Origin: Boletus sp. NGJ
Taxonomy: Eukaryota > Basidiomycota > Agaricomycetes > Boletales > Boletaceae
Direction of reading: 5' to 3'
DNA: 64,000 nucleotides
Assembly (NCBI GenBank): GCA_019096195.1
Contig: JAGTXK010000185.1
Span: forward strand, 62,001-126,000
Numbering within the stretch: position 1 is the first letter of the stretch; every line of letters starts with the position of its first letter. Shown here in pieces: positions 38,324 through 51,150 of this stretch. The position numbers and the translations under genes are program-made. The notes below the pieces were generated by a model. The model made no database searches. It was not told the origin of the DNA and saw nothing but the letters and a program-made list of their open reading frames with translations.

Positions 38324-40004
38324 ATGGAGGAGGAGCGAACACTCATTACAAATGTCCACTTGGCATATGAAGACATAGATCTGGCAAGACAGCTCTGGGA
38401 TGTCCAATGTCTCAACGGACGTGTGCTCAGCATTGCGCCTTCCGATAAGCAAGTTAGGCCTGCGGTGGCAACTTCAGCGGGCCGCTGTACTCTAATTCCA
38501 GGCAACGGTGGAACCCTTTTACCATCGTAAGCCATTTTTCCAAAACGCATAGCGAACACGACGTCTTCTATTCCAGCTCCCCCACAGTTTGTGTCATGCA
38601 CATATTCACCTGGACAAGTGCTTCATTATGGAGCAATGTGATCCGCTCCTGACAGGGTGAGCGTTGGTCGTGTTCCATCGTTGATAGTCAATGCTCACCT
38701 CCCGTAAGCTCCCTTCCCGAGGCCTTACAAGTGACCAATAAGGCCAAGGCTAGATTTCCAGACCGTTTGGTAGATCTCCACGCTCGTGCTACACGACTCG
38801 TGCGCCAGAGCGTGGAAGCTGGTGTCACGAAGATGCGAGCATACGTCGAGATTGATACAACCGTCGGGATGGCATGTCTAGACACCGGGCTCAAAGTCAA
38901 GTCCGAGTGGAAAGACGCGTGCGACATTCAAATCGTTGGTGAGTAACCACACCTCGCCAAAAAAAAAAAAAAAAAAAAAAAAGTCTCACACCCAGAGTCC
39001 TTGTAGCTTTCGCTCAGGAAGCATTGTATCCATCAGTTACAGCCGAGATAGCAGGGGGTAATTTCAAACTACTCCAAACTGCTCTCGCTCGCGATGGGAT
39101 ATCGGTCGTTGGCTCTGCGCCATGGGTGGAACCATCCCGGGAGCATGCACACAAGAACATCGCACACATCCTCAAATTAGCTCAGGACTGTCATCTTCAC
39201 GCCGATTTCCACCTCGATTACAACCTAGACGCCAATGCAGAGCCGATGGTGTGGGAAGTACTCCGTCAGATGAGGGAAATAGGATGGACGAAAGCAAGCG
39301 CCGGGAATGGATGTGTCACTATTGGGCACGCTACGCGACTTGGAATGTTCTCAGCCAAGGAGTGGGTAAGACTGCGCACCGAAATGGATGAGCTTCCTCT
39401 GGAAATTGTCGCCTTGCCGCAAAGTGACATTTATATGATGGGTCGACCCAGTTCGGATGGAACTCGAAGCGTTCCACTCACAGACCGGACCCTTGATGTT
39501 GCCACGATCTGGCGAGATTACGGCGTCCATGTCGCATTGAGCGTGAATAACGTGGAAAATGCATTCACGCCTCAAGGATACCTCGATCCACTGACTCTGA
39601 CTTGTCTAGAAGTGGGGCTGTTCCAGGTCGGGACCGAGCCTGGATGGAGGGAACTTCTGGTACGCGGTCAAACGCTTGGTTTCTGTCTAGACTGGATTGA
39701 CAGGAAAAACAAGCGTTCAGTATCCACTACTTCGAAGGAGGCTATCGGCGCCATGGAGGAAGCTGGTCGCCTCGACGGGAAGGCTGCCGACAGTCTCGTA
39801 CCATTCATTGGAGGACGCGCAGATTTTGTCTTGATACACGAGGCAAGAAGTTGGCAGTCTGCGGTCTTGAGTCCAAGCTTCGACCGGACTACGGTGTTTG
39901 GTGGCAGGGAGGTAGCCCGGCGAAAAGCATCGAGCTGGACCGTCTTTGATGGAATGAAAGGTATGCAGGGCGATAGGACGGGGAAATTGAATGCGTGCCA
40001 GTGA
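38324..40004 (+). CDS. cytosine deaminase-like amidohydrolase
   Basis: Metal-dependent amidohydrolase of the cytosine deaminase/amidohydrolase-3 group. Exons 38324-38526, 38588-38656, 38709-38938 and 39007-40004 give 499 residues in frame. The first metal site is LCHAHIHLDKCF (HxH), split from the N-terminal strand by intron 1. Further sites are HLHADFHLDYNLDANAEP (metal His), GNGCVTIGHATRLG and IVALPQSDIYMM. The barrel start is ITNVHLAYEDIDLARQLWDV and the C-terminal GRADFVLI segment is the returning beta domain. In fungi related proteins are often annotated as cytosine deaminase-like, but the true substrate is open. Intron 3 carries a run of 24 A's. Confidence 0.88.
38959..38982 (+). repeat. 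poly-A microsatellite (A)24 inside an intron
   Basis: Uninterrupted run of about 24 A's within intron 3 of the amidohydrolase gene, close to the donor. Likely to vary in length. Confidence 0.9.
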
Positions 40005-40638
40005 ATGTGAATGATAGGACGGTAATATATACGATTTGAGGTACAGCCAAGGTGTAGAACGAGAGGGTTGGGCCATGGATAAGACTTGCCCACATGAATT
40101 ACCAAAGACATGCACGTTTCAGGGACGAAAAGGTACTATACCTCATCCAGACTCCCAGTTAGCCGAGATGGCACTCACGAGGACATTGTACGAATCTGTC
40201 TCCCTTTCAAAAGGATGGGTCAAGGCGTTCACCATCCGGGCAACTCACCTCACGCATTACTACCGAGGTCATGATGAGAAGCGAAAACCAATTCGCGTCA
40301 GACTAGGAGGGAAAGGGTGCCAAAAGCCACATCTTGATCCTCGGCTGTAGCGATGAGTAAATTGGCACCACGCTTCTAACGCAACCGCAAGGCTCAGGCT
40401 GATACATGACAACAAAATATGAATGAATGCGAGGGAAAATACCACAACCCAATTGAGAAGACCGTGAGGTTGAAGCAATCATGTGTGCAGTGACATTGAT
40501 ACCATTTGACATATTTATTGCTCCACGGCTGCCAAGCCTGCCACACCACACCGCCCCTCGCCAGGTGGTGCACAGAGACCAACGAAAAGAAGGGTATAAC
40601 CCGGCAAGATTCTTAGACTCTGCGTCCTAATGTCGTGT
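40005..40638. other. intergenic region downstream of the amidohydrolase
   Basis: Open frames exist on both strands but none has family motifs. I see no gene. Confidence 0.4.
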
Positions 40639-41040
40639 TCAACTCAGCGTGAGGGTGGAGAGACTGCTGAAGGCTGAAGTATACCATGCGGCAATCATTT
40701 CCGTTATCAGTGAGTGCTTGGTCGGAAGGGTCCAGCTGGTATCGGTGCCGGCATAACCCCATCGTTCATTCTGGACAAACACGGCGAGCGCCCAGCCAAG
40801 CTTGGACGAGATACGACGATCGTCTAGACTATTTTTGCAGGGCTTCTTGATGGAATCGCCAGTGATTGACGTGTAGCGGGAGACAAGTGTGAAGACCTGC
40901 AAAGGAGGTGACAGTCGACATTGAAAGGGCAGGCTGATCCGAATTTACTTTACATCAGGTCGACTGGGCAGTTGACCAAAGGTACGGCACGGGTCTCCGC
41001 CAATTTTCGCACGGCTTGCCAATATAATGGCACGAGCCAT
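40639..41040 (-). CDS. hypothetical small protein, doubtful
   Basis: Possible two-exon gene, 40954-41040 and 40639-40896, 114 residues. The intron has a GTAAAG donor and a TTTGCAG acceptor in phase 0, joining LPSRPD to VFTLVSRYTS. The C-terminal end is mildly hydrophobic (MIAAWYTSAFSSLSTLTL). I recognise no domain. The candidate start codon lies only 60 bases from the start of the GPI protein gene on the other strand, very tight for two promoters. It may therefore be a remnant or the end of a longer gene. Low certainty. Confidence 0.35.
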
Positions 41041-41100
41041 CACCGTCTTGTTCCGGTGAAGCTCTTCGCTTGAAGGGTCCCCACCAAACAGCCAGGAGAG

Positions 41101-42069
41101 ATGTTCATGTTCATCCGATACGTTCTGCTCTTATCGTCTTTGCTTTCTTCCGTTTCGGCCTTGCCCCTAGCCTTGAGGGATGTCGTATCGCCCCCCATCA
41201 CCAGTCCAACTGCTGCTTCCGTTTGGGTGGTTGGTCAGACGCAGACGGTGACCTGGTAGGCTGCTCGCCTGCATGCAGAACGCACACTCATTCTCTGTAG
41301 GAGTACTACTGGCTTGCCAGTGAACCAGACCAACCCGGTCGGGATGTTGGTTCTTGGCTATCTGTACAACAACAGCGAGAACCTCATGCTAAGTAAGTGT
41401 TGCACTCGATGTGGCTGAGGGAGTCCATCTCCGTACGTGCACGTTGCTCCAGCAACATTGCATGTGGTGGGACACCTCAGCTGTCACTGGGCAGACGCTA
41501 ACAATTCATCAAGACTCCCCTCTTGCTACCAACCTCAACTATTCTGTTGGACAAGCTCAAGTCACGGTACCTAATGTCCCCTCCAGGACAGACTATATTG
41601 TCGTCCGTAAGTGGCCGCCACACTGCTACATGATACGCCATGCTCATTGCTCATGACAGTGTTCGGCGATTCTGGTAACGCGAGTCCCGAGTTCACGATT
41701 ATCAACGATGCAGCTACATCGACTTCGGTGCCTCCAATCCCCCTCCCGGCGAGTTCGGCAGGTTCGTCCTCTCCTGCTGCATCAACGCCTGCATCGACCC
41801 CACCAGCGAATTCAAACTCTCCTAGCAGCTCTGGCGTATCTCCCCCGACACCCATAACCGGCTCCCCGTTGCCGAGTGGCGTGTTACCGACTACTACGGC
41901 ACCCTCGAGTCAAACAGCAGCTTCTTCTTCTTCACCTACCCTTGTCACTGTAACGTCCTCGACCACCCCGTCCCCAACGCAGTCGAATGCTGCCTGGCAG
42001 AAACATACTCCAAGCTTGAGGATCCCTCTTGGCGTTACGTTGGCTTGCATCTACTTTGCCTTTTCATGA
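41101..42069 (+). CDS. Ser/Thr-rich GPI-anchored wall protein with Kre9/KNH-type domain
   Basis: Exons 41101-41255, 41301-41392, 41514-41606 and 41660-42069 give 249 residues. A signal peptide opens the protein (MFMFIRYVLLLSSLLSSVSA), then SPPITSPTAASVWVVGQTQT and VTWSTTGLPVN, the pattern of the Kre9/KNH Ig-like domain. This domain ends around YIVVLFGDSGNASPEFTI. Next is a Ser/Thr/Pro-rich stalk of about 110 residues likely to be O-glycosylated. A hydrophobic tail (RIPLGVTLACIYFAFS) probably directs GPI attachment. Related proteins sit in the cell wall or plasma membrane and are common and variable in agaricomycetes. The role in beta-1,6-glucan known for yeast Kre9 should not be assumed here. 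Confidence 0.85.
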
Positions 42070-44249
42070 GCAAACTTTGATCTTGACTTTTTGAAACATG
42101 GACAATTCACGGTCACGCAAAGCACGCTAATGTTGTTTGATGTGAAGTGATTTTCTCTTTTGTGTGTGCACGATCTACTGGCTCCAACCCCCTTGATTCT
42201 CCCTAATGTACGACATTGACGACGTCGGTGGGTTTATTCGTGAACAATTACGTTTGCTACCACATACTCACGTGTACATGACCCTGCATTTTGATTGTAA
42301 CAATACCCCATCCGGTGTTTATGCTTTTGCACAGACTTGCGAGTATCATTTGAAGAACAGGGTGCGTAACGCCGTTGGAGCTTGCTGTTGTCGATGCAAC
42401 AGAGACACAGTTACGCAAGCTTGGAGTCGCGGTGCCCGCTCGGCGAATCACAGAGGTTCGATGGTCAGCGAACGGAAGTTCACCAGAGACTCTATAGAAG
42501 CATTGGTGGCATGGGCATACGTCAAGGAGCTCGAGCTGATGTTGTTTCCCGTGGACTCGACTGACAATTGCGACAGAACCTTGGATCAAACTGCAGGTGA
42601 TCGATAACGAACGTGTGGTAGCAAAGTGCACAATCAGCGGATGTGCTTCTCCATGCATATCGGACAGGCGCAAGGAAGATGCGACCACTGCAAAAATGAA
42701 TGAAACTAGGAACCTGTTTTCACCCAGGACATCGGGTTGTAAAGTCCCCCCCTCGGATCATGGGCAATGGGTAATGCGTTGCTGATTTCTAGATGGAGCG
42801 AGCGGCACGCCGTACACTTTGGCCTCGAGACCAGAAATGTTCCGAGTGTAGCCCATCGCTGCTTTGATCAGTGGTGCGACCAGAACCACGATAGCGGAAA
42901 GGTACGAGCGCAATCTCTTTTAGAAAGCGAGGATACAAAGTCGAGGGAAGAGGAGATACCCGGATCCGAAATAAATAGCGCAGGGGGTTCCTTCCCATAC
43001 CACCATCTCTCTGCAAAACGATTGCACAGGCCGCGGAGCAAAAGGACGAGCCCAGACCTTTTACTCAAAGACAGAAATTCCAGACCCACCTCGCGCAAAT
43101 GAAAACGTCGGTGGTAGAAAGCCCATGTAAACATTTATCCTTTGTGCTACCACAGAGACCGAGGTTATTCTCGCTTCGAACAATTGATAACTCATATAAA
43201 GCGCGCCTCAACAACGTCGCGATCCGACGACGGCGCACCCCTGTTTTTTATATATATGAATGTCGAGAGTGCCCCCTCGAGCGAGGAAGGTAAAGCGGGA
43301 CAGGGAGGTGGTGCGAGGCACCACGAAGCCGTTGATGCCATGACCATTTGTTATCATTCCATGTGCGTCTTGCAACCTCTCTCTCGGAGTCACTGAACGT
43401 TCGTCTCGCCTAGATAATCACCGTGATCTCCATCGGTCCATTCCGTATTTGATCAGCCCCCGTCGTCGTCAAAGTCGTAACCTGTCTCGGAACTAACCGC
43501 ATTCAGGAAAACGGCTCGTTCAATCCCATCCGAGAACCTCTTTGGTTATCAGCGATTGGGCCGAACGATGATTCCCCTTGTAGGATCTGTCTCTGCGTTT
43601 CCCAGAGCTAGATGTGGGAGGTGGCGTCGGGAGACTTGGTAGAACGAACGCGCTGTTGGCTTTCAGACCCAGGTGTCCCTGAACCTCGCACCAATCACTC
43701 GGACTGTTGCAAGGTCTTCAAGGGACGTGAAGGGGTGAACTTCTGAGGAGGAGTTTACAATACACTGGTCCTCATTGGGTTTTCGACCAAGTCTCCAAGT
43801 TGGCAGATTCCGTCCCGCTAAGCTCGAGAAAGATTTGCTGATGGCGTGACACGACGGAAATCTAGTTCGAGTTTGTTCTATTAGCATGCGAGCAAGCGAA
43901 GCGAACAACATATCGATAATAAACGACCTCCTCGACGAATTTTTTTTTTTTTTGCGAAACCAAACTGACTTGTATTGGGAAGCGAAGGTCATAGACAAAA
44001 GTGAGGTCGTAAGAAAGGTATCTAAGATACACAACGTAATTCTATTCGCGTAAGAGCTACAATCGAGGCTTGCCTGAGCCTATCCCTTCGTGAAAGCGGA
44101 ACATATATAGCCTGAAGTATACATCACCAAAACGTTACGATTCGCAAACACGTCCTGATGACGCGCTTCACAAATCATCATCATCTATTCATCATCGAGG
44201 AGAGCCGCAGGATCTCGAGGAGAAGAGCAATGCGCGGGAAATGATCCAC
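42070..44249. other. gene-poor region
   Basis: About 2.2 kb. A frame at 42206-42607 (+, 133 residues, Cys-rich middle) and frames opposite it lack family motifs and credible splice partners. A TATA-like string (CATATAAAG) is near 43195, a TATATATA string near 43250, and a 14-T run at 43940-43953. I accept no gene here. Confidence 0.4.
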
Positions 44250-44817
44250 TCAAGGCGACCATTCCACAGGCATGAAATTCCAGGAGATGGCCAGTACACC
44301 GGTGCTCAGGTCACCAAGCTGCTCAAACATAGCGATGGACATATCTTGAAAGTCGATGAGAAACTGCAGAGGAAAATTTGGAGCGTAGGCATACCTAGAT
44401 CCTGTGGGCCGCAGCTCTGGCATTCATCACGCATCAGGCCGAATGCTGTGTTTCCATTTTGCGTGTTTGTGACGCGGACCCACTGAAGCACGACGTGAGA
44501 GGCTGGTATCGAACATGAAAGGACACTCACTTGGCCACAATTGGCCCCTGTGCCATAAATCTGGGCCGAAATGGCGACAATGAGGTCGCTGTTGGCGTTG
44601 TAGAAACCACATGCACCCAAGCCATCGTAGAACCATGTCCCCTGAGTGGCCAGTGGTCAGTATCGAGACATGAAGGGGGGGGGGGGGCAAGCGGTCGACG
44701 TACTCTCCCGTACCGTTCACCCCGTTCGCCGAGTGCCTGATCAGACGGCAATGGTGCTGCCAGTACCGAGAGACAGAAGATGCTCAACACAGTGAAGATG
44801 ATGGTAAATTGGTGCAT
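44250..44817 (-). CDS. secreted double-psi beta-barrel (RlpA/expansin-like) protein
   Basis: Four exons on the minus strand: 44704-44817, 44531-44641, 44395-44482 and 44250-44344, for 135 residues. The signal peptide is MHQFTIIFTVLSIFCLSVLA. The rest is one barrel domain: GTWFYDGLGACGFYNANSDL, IVAISAQIYGTGANCGQWVR, VTNTQNGNTAFGLMRDECQS, CGPQDLDMSIAMFEQLGD and GVLAISWNFM. The Cys pairs and the Asp in MRDECQSCGPQDLD match the fungal family that includes cerato-platanin-neighbour and barwin-like proteins. Members are often found at plant contact or in fruiting tissue. No expansin carbohydrate-binding module is present. The last intron was placed so that DLD joins MSIAMFEQLG, the expected motif. 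Confidence 0.9.
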
Positions 44818-46324
44818 TATGAGGGGAAGGACAAGGGTCTGAGAGAGCAGTCTGGGACGCTGGCAGTCGAGCGGGAGGTTAGCAGCTCGACTCTCCATGC
44901 ATCATTTTTTCAGACGTCTTTTATACCCAGAGCGCGGCTTTACCTCACCTATGGGAGGGGAATGGATTGCTGTGCTCGAACGAGAGATCGACCGGGAAGG
45001 GATCGTATGTACCCACATACCGAGTGAGAAAAAGAAGGTAAATTGCCTTTGGTGTCTGAGCCGAAGAGTGGCCTCGGATGTCAGATAATGGATTCGGGGG
45101 GATTACTGATTCCAGGGCGGGGTGGGATGCGGGTGACGGAATCACCAGCAGCCTGAGGGCGCACCATGAGGAATTCGCGCGGAAGACCTCACAGCCGACA
45201 ATCAAACCCGCTTGCTAAGAGTAATTGTCTCGCCTGGTGTTCATCATGGACGGAAGGTTTGCTTCCACTGAGCTTGGTCTGCTCTCGTCAACCTACCGTT
45301 TAGAACATCGCCGCCGTACTCGCGCCAGTCCAAGCTCTCTTCTTGCAGACCGATTGCCGTTTTCTAACATCTAGTTTCGCATGTCGTTGACAAGGCCATG
45401 CATTGTCGGGGCCGGCCTGGACAATGCCCGGTGTTGGTCAGGATCGCAAGGTTCGGATCAATCTAACAGTTGTCGAACTCATGGTCCCAATCCGGGGTCG
45501 TCCCGTCGTACTCTCGAAACAAAGGTACACACCGACCCGTACAGCCCTCCCTCTAGTAATACCTTTTGCGAACACGCCTGGGACGGCAGCACGTTTTTTT
45601 CAAGTAAATCCACATGCCCATCATGTCGGGCTGCTGTCAGCCTCGGCCGAGAATTGCGGACCGGGGCTTTGAGCGGCGAACATTTCTTTCGTTGCTACCT
45701 CTACAGCCCACCTTTGCGCCGCTCCGTGAACACATTTTTACTTTGTCGCGAGGTACGGAACGTAAGTCCCCGCAGTAATCAAACGTTTTCTTCTCGGTTT
45801 ACCTCATCACCTTGTCGCGATGTTCAAGGCGGAAGTATAGCTTTACAATCACCTACGGCATGGACATCCAGACAATTCATGTAATCTCCTTTGATCACCG
45901 CCCCTACGTCTCTCTCTTTCAGCATAGCATCGCGGCTAAGAGCATTGCAGCGGACCATCTCATCGGAGAGTGCCACGAATAGCAACCAGTCGTTTGACAC
46001 CGATATTCGAACTAGTTCAAGGACGCCATCGCAGCTTTGGAACAGTGACAGAACCCGCCAGACAGCGGCGTCAGTATGTGTCGCCGTCAAGTCTTTCCCC
46101 ACGGAGATCAGCAAGTGAGATGCCAATGTTGAACTTGGCGCGAACGGATTGTGGATGTGAGGGTACAAGCAAACTCACTCGGCGTTTAAAGAATATTTTT
46201 TGTTGCTCACCGCGAAATTGAGAGTCACGGACTAGTGCGCTACACGTGATAAGTGTCATCGCGTTAACTTTTTGGCTCTTGTATCATTCGTTCAACTTGG
46301 ACGCACCACGCTCAGCATCTCAGA
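44818..46324. other. intergenic region with unassigned frames
   Basis: Longer frames exist at 45381-45884 (+) and 46168-45824 (-). The minus one has a plausible protein-like run (SDEMVRCNALSRDAMLKERD) and could be the end of an unrecognised gene, but I found no convincing upstream exon. The last 60 nt should hold the Bzz1 promoter. Confidence 0.35.
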
Positions 46325-49300
46325 ATGCAACAGGTTGAGAGTTACGGTCAAAGCCTCCCAGTAAAACGTATTTCTCGATTGTTGCACCGCGAGAGTTGAA
46401 CACTTCGCCAGGACCAAGTGGACCGTATCGCTGGTCATTTCGATGCCCATCTTGGACTGATCGTTGATGTATGTAGTCCCGTTCGTGGAGAGTTGGTGTG
46501 GGGTGTTCAGTGCATCATTTGTTCAGATCCACGACATTTACCGTGATCGGGTAGCGCTGGAACGCGAATACGCGTCAAAGCTTCAGCTTTTGGCAAAAAA
46601 GGCTACGGACAAGAAAAACAAGGCTGCAACCTCGCTTGTTGCTGGAGACAGTCCCACGAAACCCTGTTCTGACAGCACTATTCAACAAAAGTTAGTGGCA
46701 TCCTCTTTTATCTCGTGATACATTCTCAGAGATTAGCTTTGACTTAGCACCCTCATTAACGCCTATGCCCAAATCATTACATCTATCTCAAAAGTCTCCC
46801 AGGACCATGTCCAACTAGCTGACACGATCACGGTGCGAGTCACAGAACCACTCAAGGCGTTAGAGCGCCGAAATGAAAGCCTGAAGAGAAAGGTCTGGGC
46901 AGCCTGCTGTAACTTGTTGGATGCCACCAGGCTCACGTGTCTTGCAGCAATCCCAGTTTTACCAGAAATTGCTCTCGGAACGCGAACGCTTTTATCAGGA
47001 TCGGCTCAAAGTTTGTGTTCCCAGCGGTTTCTTCCCTGAACGAGTTAATCTGTCACTTGCATAGACTAAGCAAAAGGAATGTCTCCTTTCTTGGCGGAAC
47101 CTCGACTGCATACAGTACTGACCTCTTTTCAGTACGATGACGACTGTACCGAGGTCGATGTATACCGCCAGAAGCAGGTATTTTGTCCGGCATTGTTACC
47201 TACTATCATTGTAGTGAGGCTGCAAGCATGGACAGGCTCAGCAAGATCGGCACGCTGACCGTGCGGCGCGGCAATATGAACAACACCGAGATGATATGCT
47301 TACTAGCAAGAAGTGAGGTCATTCATTCATACGTCGAGGCCACCGACTGACTACCTGCAGCGTGTATCTTGTTTCCATCGCAGTTGCTAACAAAGTCAAA
47401 GATAAGTTCTATACTGAGGATTTACCTAATCTTGAGGATGTGCGTGACGTTACCTTGAGCCTTCAGTTCACAGCGGGCAATTCACCAAATCATTATCCAG
47501 AGTTTCCGTGAGCGACTTTCCTTTCAACTTTGAGACTGTTTTAGGAACAACAATTTCAGAAGAGTTGCAGACACGGCTAGTGAAGAACTGCACGAGTGTC
47601 CTGCTTCAGGCACAAGCGATACAGATATCACATCAAGAAGTGCTGAAGGATCGCCTTGCTTCTGTGACAACTGCACTCAACGGAGTCCAACCTCAAAAGG
47701 ACCAGAGTCTTTTTGTCAATCTCAACGTCAGACCATTTAGTTTACCTAGTGACTGGAAATTTGAGCCCTGCACAAGTCACTATGATACTGTAAGTTGCTG
47801 CTCGCGTAGACTGCATTGGCCACTTAACATTTTCCCAGGACGAAATTTGTCTTGAATCCTCCCCGAAGGTGTTTCTGCAGAACAAGCTTATTCGTTCGCG
47901 AGGAAAGCTACAGGAACTGGAGTCGGTCCTCAGCGCGAAACGTGAGGGACGCATCCTGTTGATGTGTGACTACTGACTCATACTGTGCAGGCAATGAGGT
48001 AGAAAAGTATACCAATTTAATTGCCTCGTATCCCGCAGACAACACGCTCGGAAACATCGACGATGCCGTGAATGTACTGAGCTCTATCGCCTGTGGTGCA
48101 TGTTCATAGCGAGCATATTTTCTGCAGGGTTATCTAGACGCCCAGCATCAAGTGGCATTCTTCGCGACGTCGGAGGTCATCCTCCACACAGAAATCGATA
48201 TCATTGCGGCAGCACTTGGCGGTAGGTTGAAAATAATGTTTGGGTGCCCAAGCCTGACGGAGATGATGACTCATCTTCAGATGACGAAGGCGGTTCCAGT
48301 CCGCATGACTTCAAGAGCTCGTCATTCTCCATTCCCACTACGTGTGGTTACTGCAAGGTGTGAACCGATGAGTAGATTTTAGCACCCAGGATATTTACGA
48401 CTCACAGACCTCGATTTGGGGACTAAGCAAACTCGGAAAAACGTGCAAGGCGTGTGGATTTTCAGTTCACGCAAAGTGCGAACTGAAGGTAGGGGAAATC
48501 GTTCCTCATCATGCACTTCTGTGTGAATATTTGAAAGGTACCCGCGGAATGTACCGGCGTTCGTGGCGATCACAAGGTCGCGGAAACGCCGTCTAGGGCC
48601 TCGTCGACGGTATCCCGGAAGGAGACACGCAGCGAGTCCTTTCGAGTGGCTTCTTTGAGGAGACCCACTTCTACCCATTCTTCCGCAGCTGATGCCGTCG
48701 GAGATACTCCAACGCCGTCCTCGTTCGTCCAGGACGACGCACCACCTGGTTATCCACCAGCCCGTGTGGCATTTGATTTCTCAGCATCCTCGCCCTTCGA
48801 GCTGAGTGTTTCTGGCAAGTCGATTCTTCTCATGCACATGTGCTGTCTTATGAATATACGGTTGTTGATACGTTCCATAGAGGGAGCGACCGTCCATGTG
48901 GTGGAAGACGATGATGGTTCTGGATGGGTTAAAGTGACTGACAATCACGGTGGGAAAGGACTCGTTCCAGCTTCCTATCTTGAGACTGCCGACGTAAAAT
49001 CAGTCGAGCCCTCTGGGAGCTCTGAGGAGCCGCGGACCTCTGGGCAGTTTGGTAAGCATCCTTCCGTTGTCGGCCCGATTGAATGACGAGTGAGAGTCCG
49101 TGCCAGTGCGAGTGATGTACGATTATGAAGCCCAGGGCCCAGACGAGCTCAGCATTAAAGAAGGGGAAGTGCTTGAGCTTTCATATGGCGGTCAAGATCG
49201 TGCGGACGGATGGTGGGAAGGTGAGAAAACAACCCCCTCCCTCATTTAAATGATTGACCGATTACAATTTTAGGGTATTCAAATGACGGAAGGAAAGGAA

Positions 49301-49392
49301 TATTCCCCAGCAATTATGTACGTCCCTTCCTTGCAGAAAAAAAAAAGCAACAAGGTTATTGAGTATGGGTGTGGCAGGTTGAATTAGCCTGA
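46325..49392 (+). CDS. Bzz1-like F-BAR, C1 and double SH3 protein
   Basis: Membrane-curving adaptor that links endocytosis to actin through the WASP/Las17 pathway (known for yeast Bzz1). The first exon is 46325-46360 (MQQVESYGQSLP, 36 nt), then an exon starting DQVDRIAGHFDAHLG (acceptor CGCCAG), then HDIYRDRVALEREYASKLQL, the start of the F-BAR helices. The F-BAR continues with DHVQLADTITVRVTEPL and ERERFYQDRLKYDDDCTEVD to about 47700. Next is a C1 zinc finger (SIPTTCGYCKTSIWGLSKLG, then CKACGFSVHAKCELKVPAEC, about 48320-48550). Two SH3 domains follow: RVAFDFSASSPFELSV to GLVPASYLE (about 48765-48990), and VMYDYEAQGPDELSI to GIFPSNYVELA at the stop. About fifteen exons; the order and domain set match Bzz1 exactly. 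Confidence 0.92.
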
Positions 49393-50177
49393 TTTTTTGC
49401 GGCCGCACGCTCCCGTCGGTCTGGATGTAGTTTGTACATCAAACGTTTGTTGCGTATGTAAGACACCTTCCATACCCTCACCGTGAAACACCGTGAACCC
49501 ATGATTCTAGGCAAGCATGCTGCAGGCTTCTTCTCGTAAGTGGCGCGGCTCGTACCGACTCTCTGGCTCAATGATAGAACCGTCACCTGAGAGAGAGGGT
49601 ATCGCCGTTGAGCATAGAATTAACTCCAGGTGAATATATTGCGTCACAGGCTTCGCTTAGCCGATAACTCGGTTGTATCGATTGTCTGGGCGACCGTGGA
49701 TGGGTCCTTATCACTTCCTTATCTCGGTCTCGTCAATGGTCTCGCCCTGGGTCGATCAGGTAGTCACAATGGTCACGAGCCTCTCTTTGAGACTCTTGAC
49801 TTTTTTCAGTACATTACGGGTTCTATCGGTAGGTGAGCTCAGCCGACGAGAGCGCCAGGAACAATCTCAAGGGTTGATGTCGTACAATTACGATGCCATG
49901 CGACGTGGTAGTGGTAGCTGTGATGAGAGCCAGCAAGATAAATTTGGTGCACCCATCACAATTAACAACGAGAATGGATACAGCTATTTGACCTAGTGAG
50001 TATCCCCCCAGAAGCCATTTTTTTTCCGCTCTCATGACAAGAAATGGATTTGTAACGTTCCACCGCAGGATCGGGTCTAGGCCAACGCCAGTGCGAAACA
50101 CAAGGCTGGTCTGCACAGCCTACCCATTTGCTACGAACTATGCATCTCTCCGAGATGTTGAAGTTACCGCTGGGTAG
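49393..50177 (+). other. unassigned open frames downstream of Bzz1
   Basis: Coding-like but unassigned. A frame from about 49630 to 49836 reads LADNSVVSIVWATVDGSLSL, then LFETLDFFQYITGSIG, and a second (49860-49995) reads LMSYNYDAMRRGSGSCDE and ITINNENGYSYLT. An intron around 49833-49850 could link them. No Met or family match is clear. It could be an unknown gene or a decayed one. Confidence 0.3.
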
Positions 50178-51143
50178 GGTCTGGAGATTGCCCGTCATCT
50201 TAGCCGCTGTCTCACAACTGAATTAATTTACCCCTCAATAGTTAAATCCCCGAGGGCGTGCGTACCGCTCTTTTCCTCACAATCGCGTGTAAAAGCGGCC
50301 TTCTGTTGACCGCTGTTGACCAGCTGATAAATATGTATTGATCAATAGGCCCGCTCCACCGGAATATGTTACTCTCGGCTCAACGACGACGCCAAAGGAA
50401 TGGGCCGCGTTTCTCGATGCGGGTTTTTGTTTCCCTGTTTCTCCTCCCCCCCATCGTATTTTCCTTGACCCCAGATGGGGTCAAACATGTCTCTTGACGC
50501 CTCCGGGTGTCGAGCTGTCCGGGGGAATATGTCGATGTCACTTCACGTCATGCCCATACATCAAAGGCTGAACACTGCGGACGCGGCCACCCCATTTCAC
50601 TGACCACCACGCCGATGCGGCTCCCCTTTGAACGATCGCGCTATTGATAATGGCAATCTCTCTCTTCCAATGGACGGAGGGCACCACCTAAAAAAATTTC
50701 ACAGTCCGAACTTGACGAGAGAAGGCTGTCCACGCTGCAATAGCAGGGACCTGTCTGTCATGAGATTAGTCCCTTTTTTTTTTCTTCCGAGCGACAGCTT
50801 TTCACCGACGACCTGTCTTTGTGCCGAGACTCGGGAGTTTATTTTCCCCCCAGTCTATGTCTCCACGGTTGACATATTTTCGAGTTCCCCGTTCGGTGTA
50901 TTCGGCGTCGACCTATTAATTGATCAGACAGCTCTTCAAAGACAGCACCGGAGAGCCATACGGACCAAGCGTGGATCATGGTTCCACAACGTTCCGTAGC
51001 TCAGCCCAGGGGAGTGGATATTGTAGTGTTTTCAACAGATCTCTCATTGCGGTCTGTTCTAGACCAGAGAGCCAAACTCGGACCACGCGGATATGAGGAA
51101 AAGGGGGCACGTCAACTGGCACGGAACCCTCGCGCTCTCCAAG

Positions 51144-51150
51144 TATAAAA
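51144..51150 (+). promoter_or_regulatory. TATA box without a recognised gene
   Basis: TATAAAA within AAGTATAAAAAGGGACC, a near-ideal core promoter sequence. Transcription would be expected to start about 30 nt downstream, near 51175-51185, just before a run of pyrimidines. No known gene follows on this strand. Confidence 0.45.

Noticed and set aside
42206-42607. 133-residue plus-strand frame as a gene
   Set aside because: No family motif, no signal peptide, no convincing splice partner, and overlapping frames of similar length on the other strand.
45381-45884. 167-residue plus-strand frame with Cys pairs that might be a zinc finger
   Set aside because: Cys spacing fits no known finger and residue use looks random.
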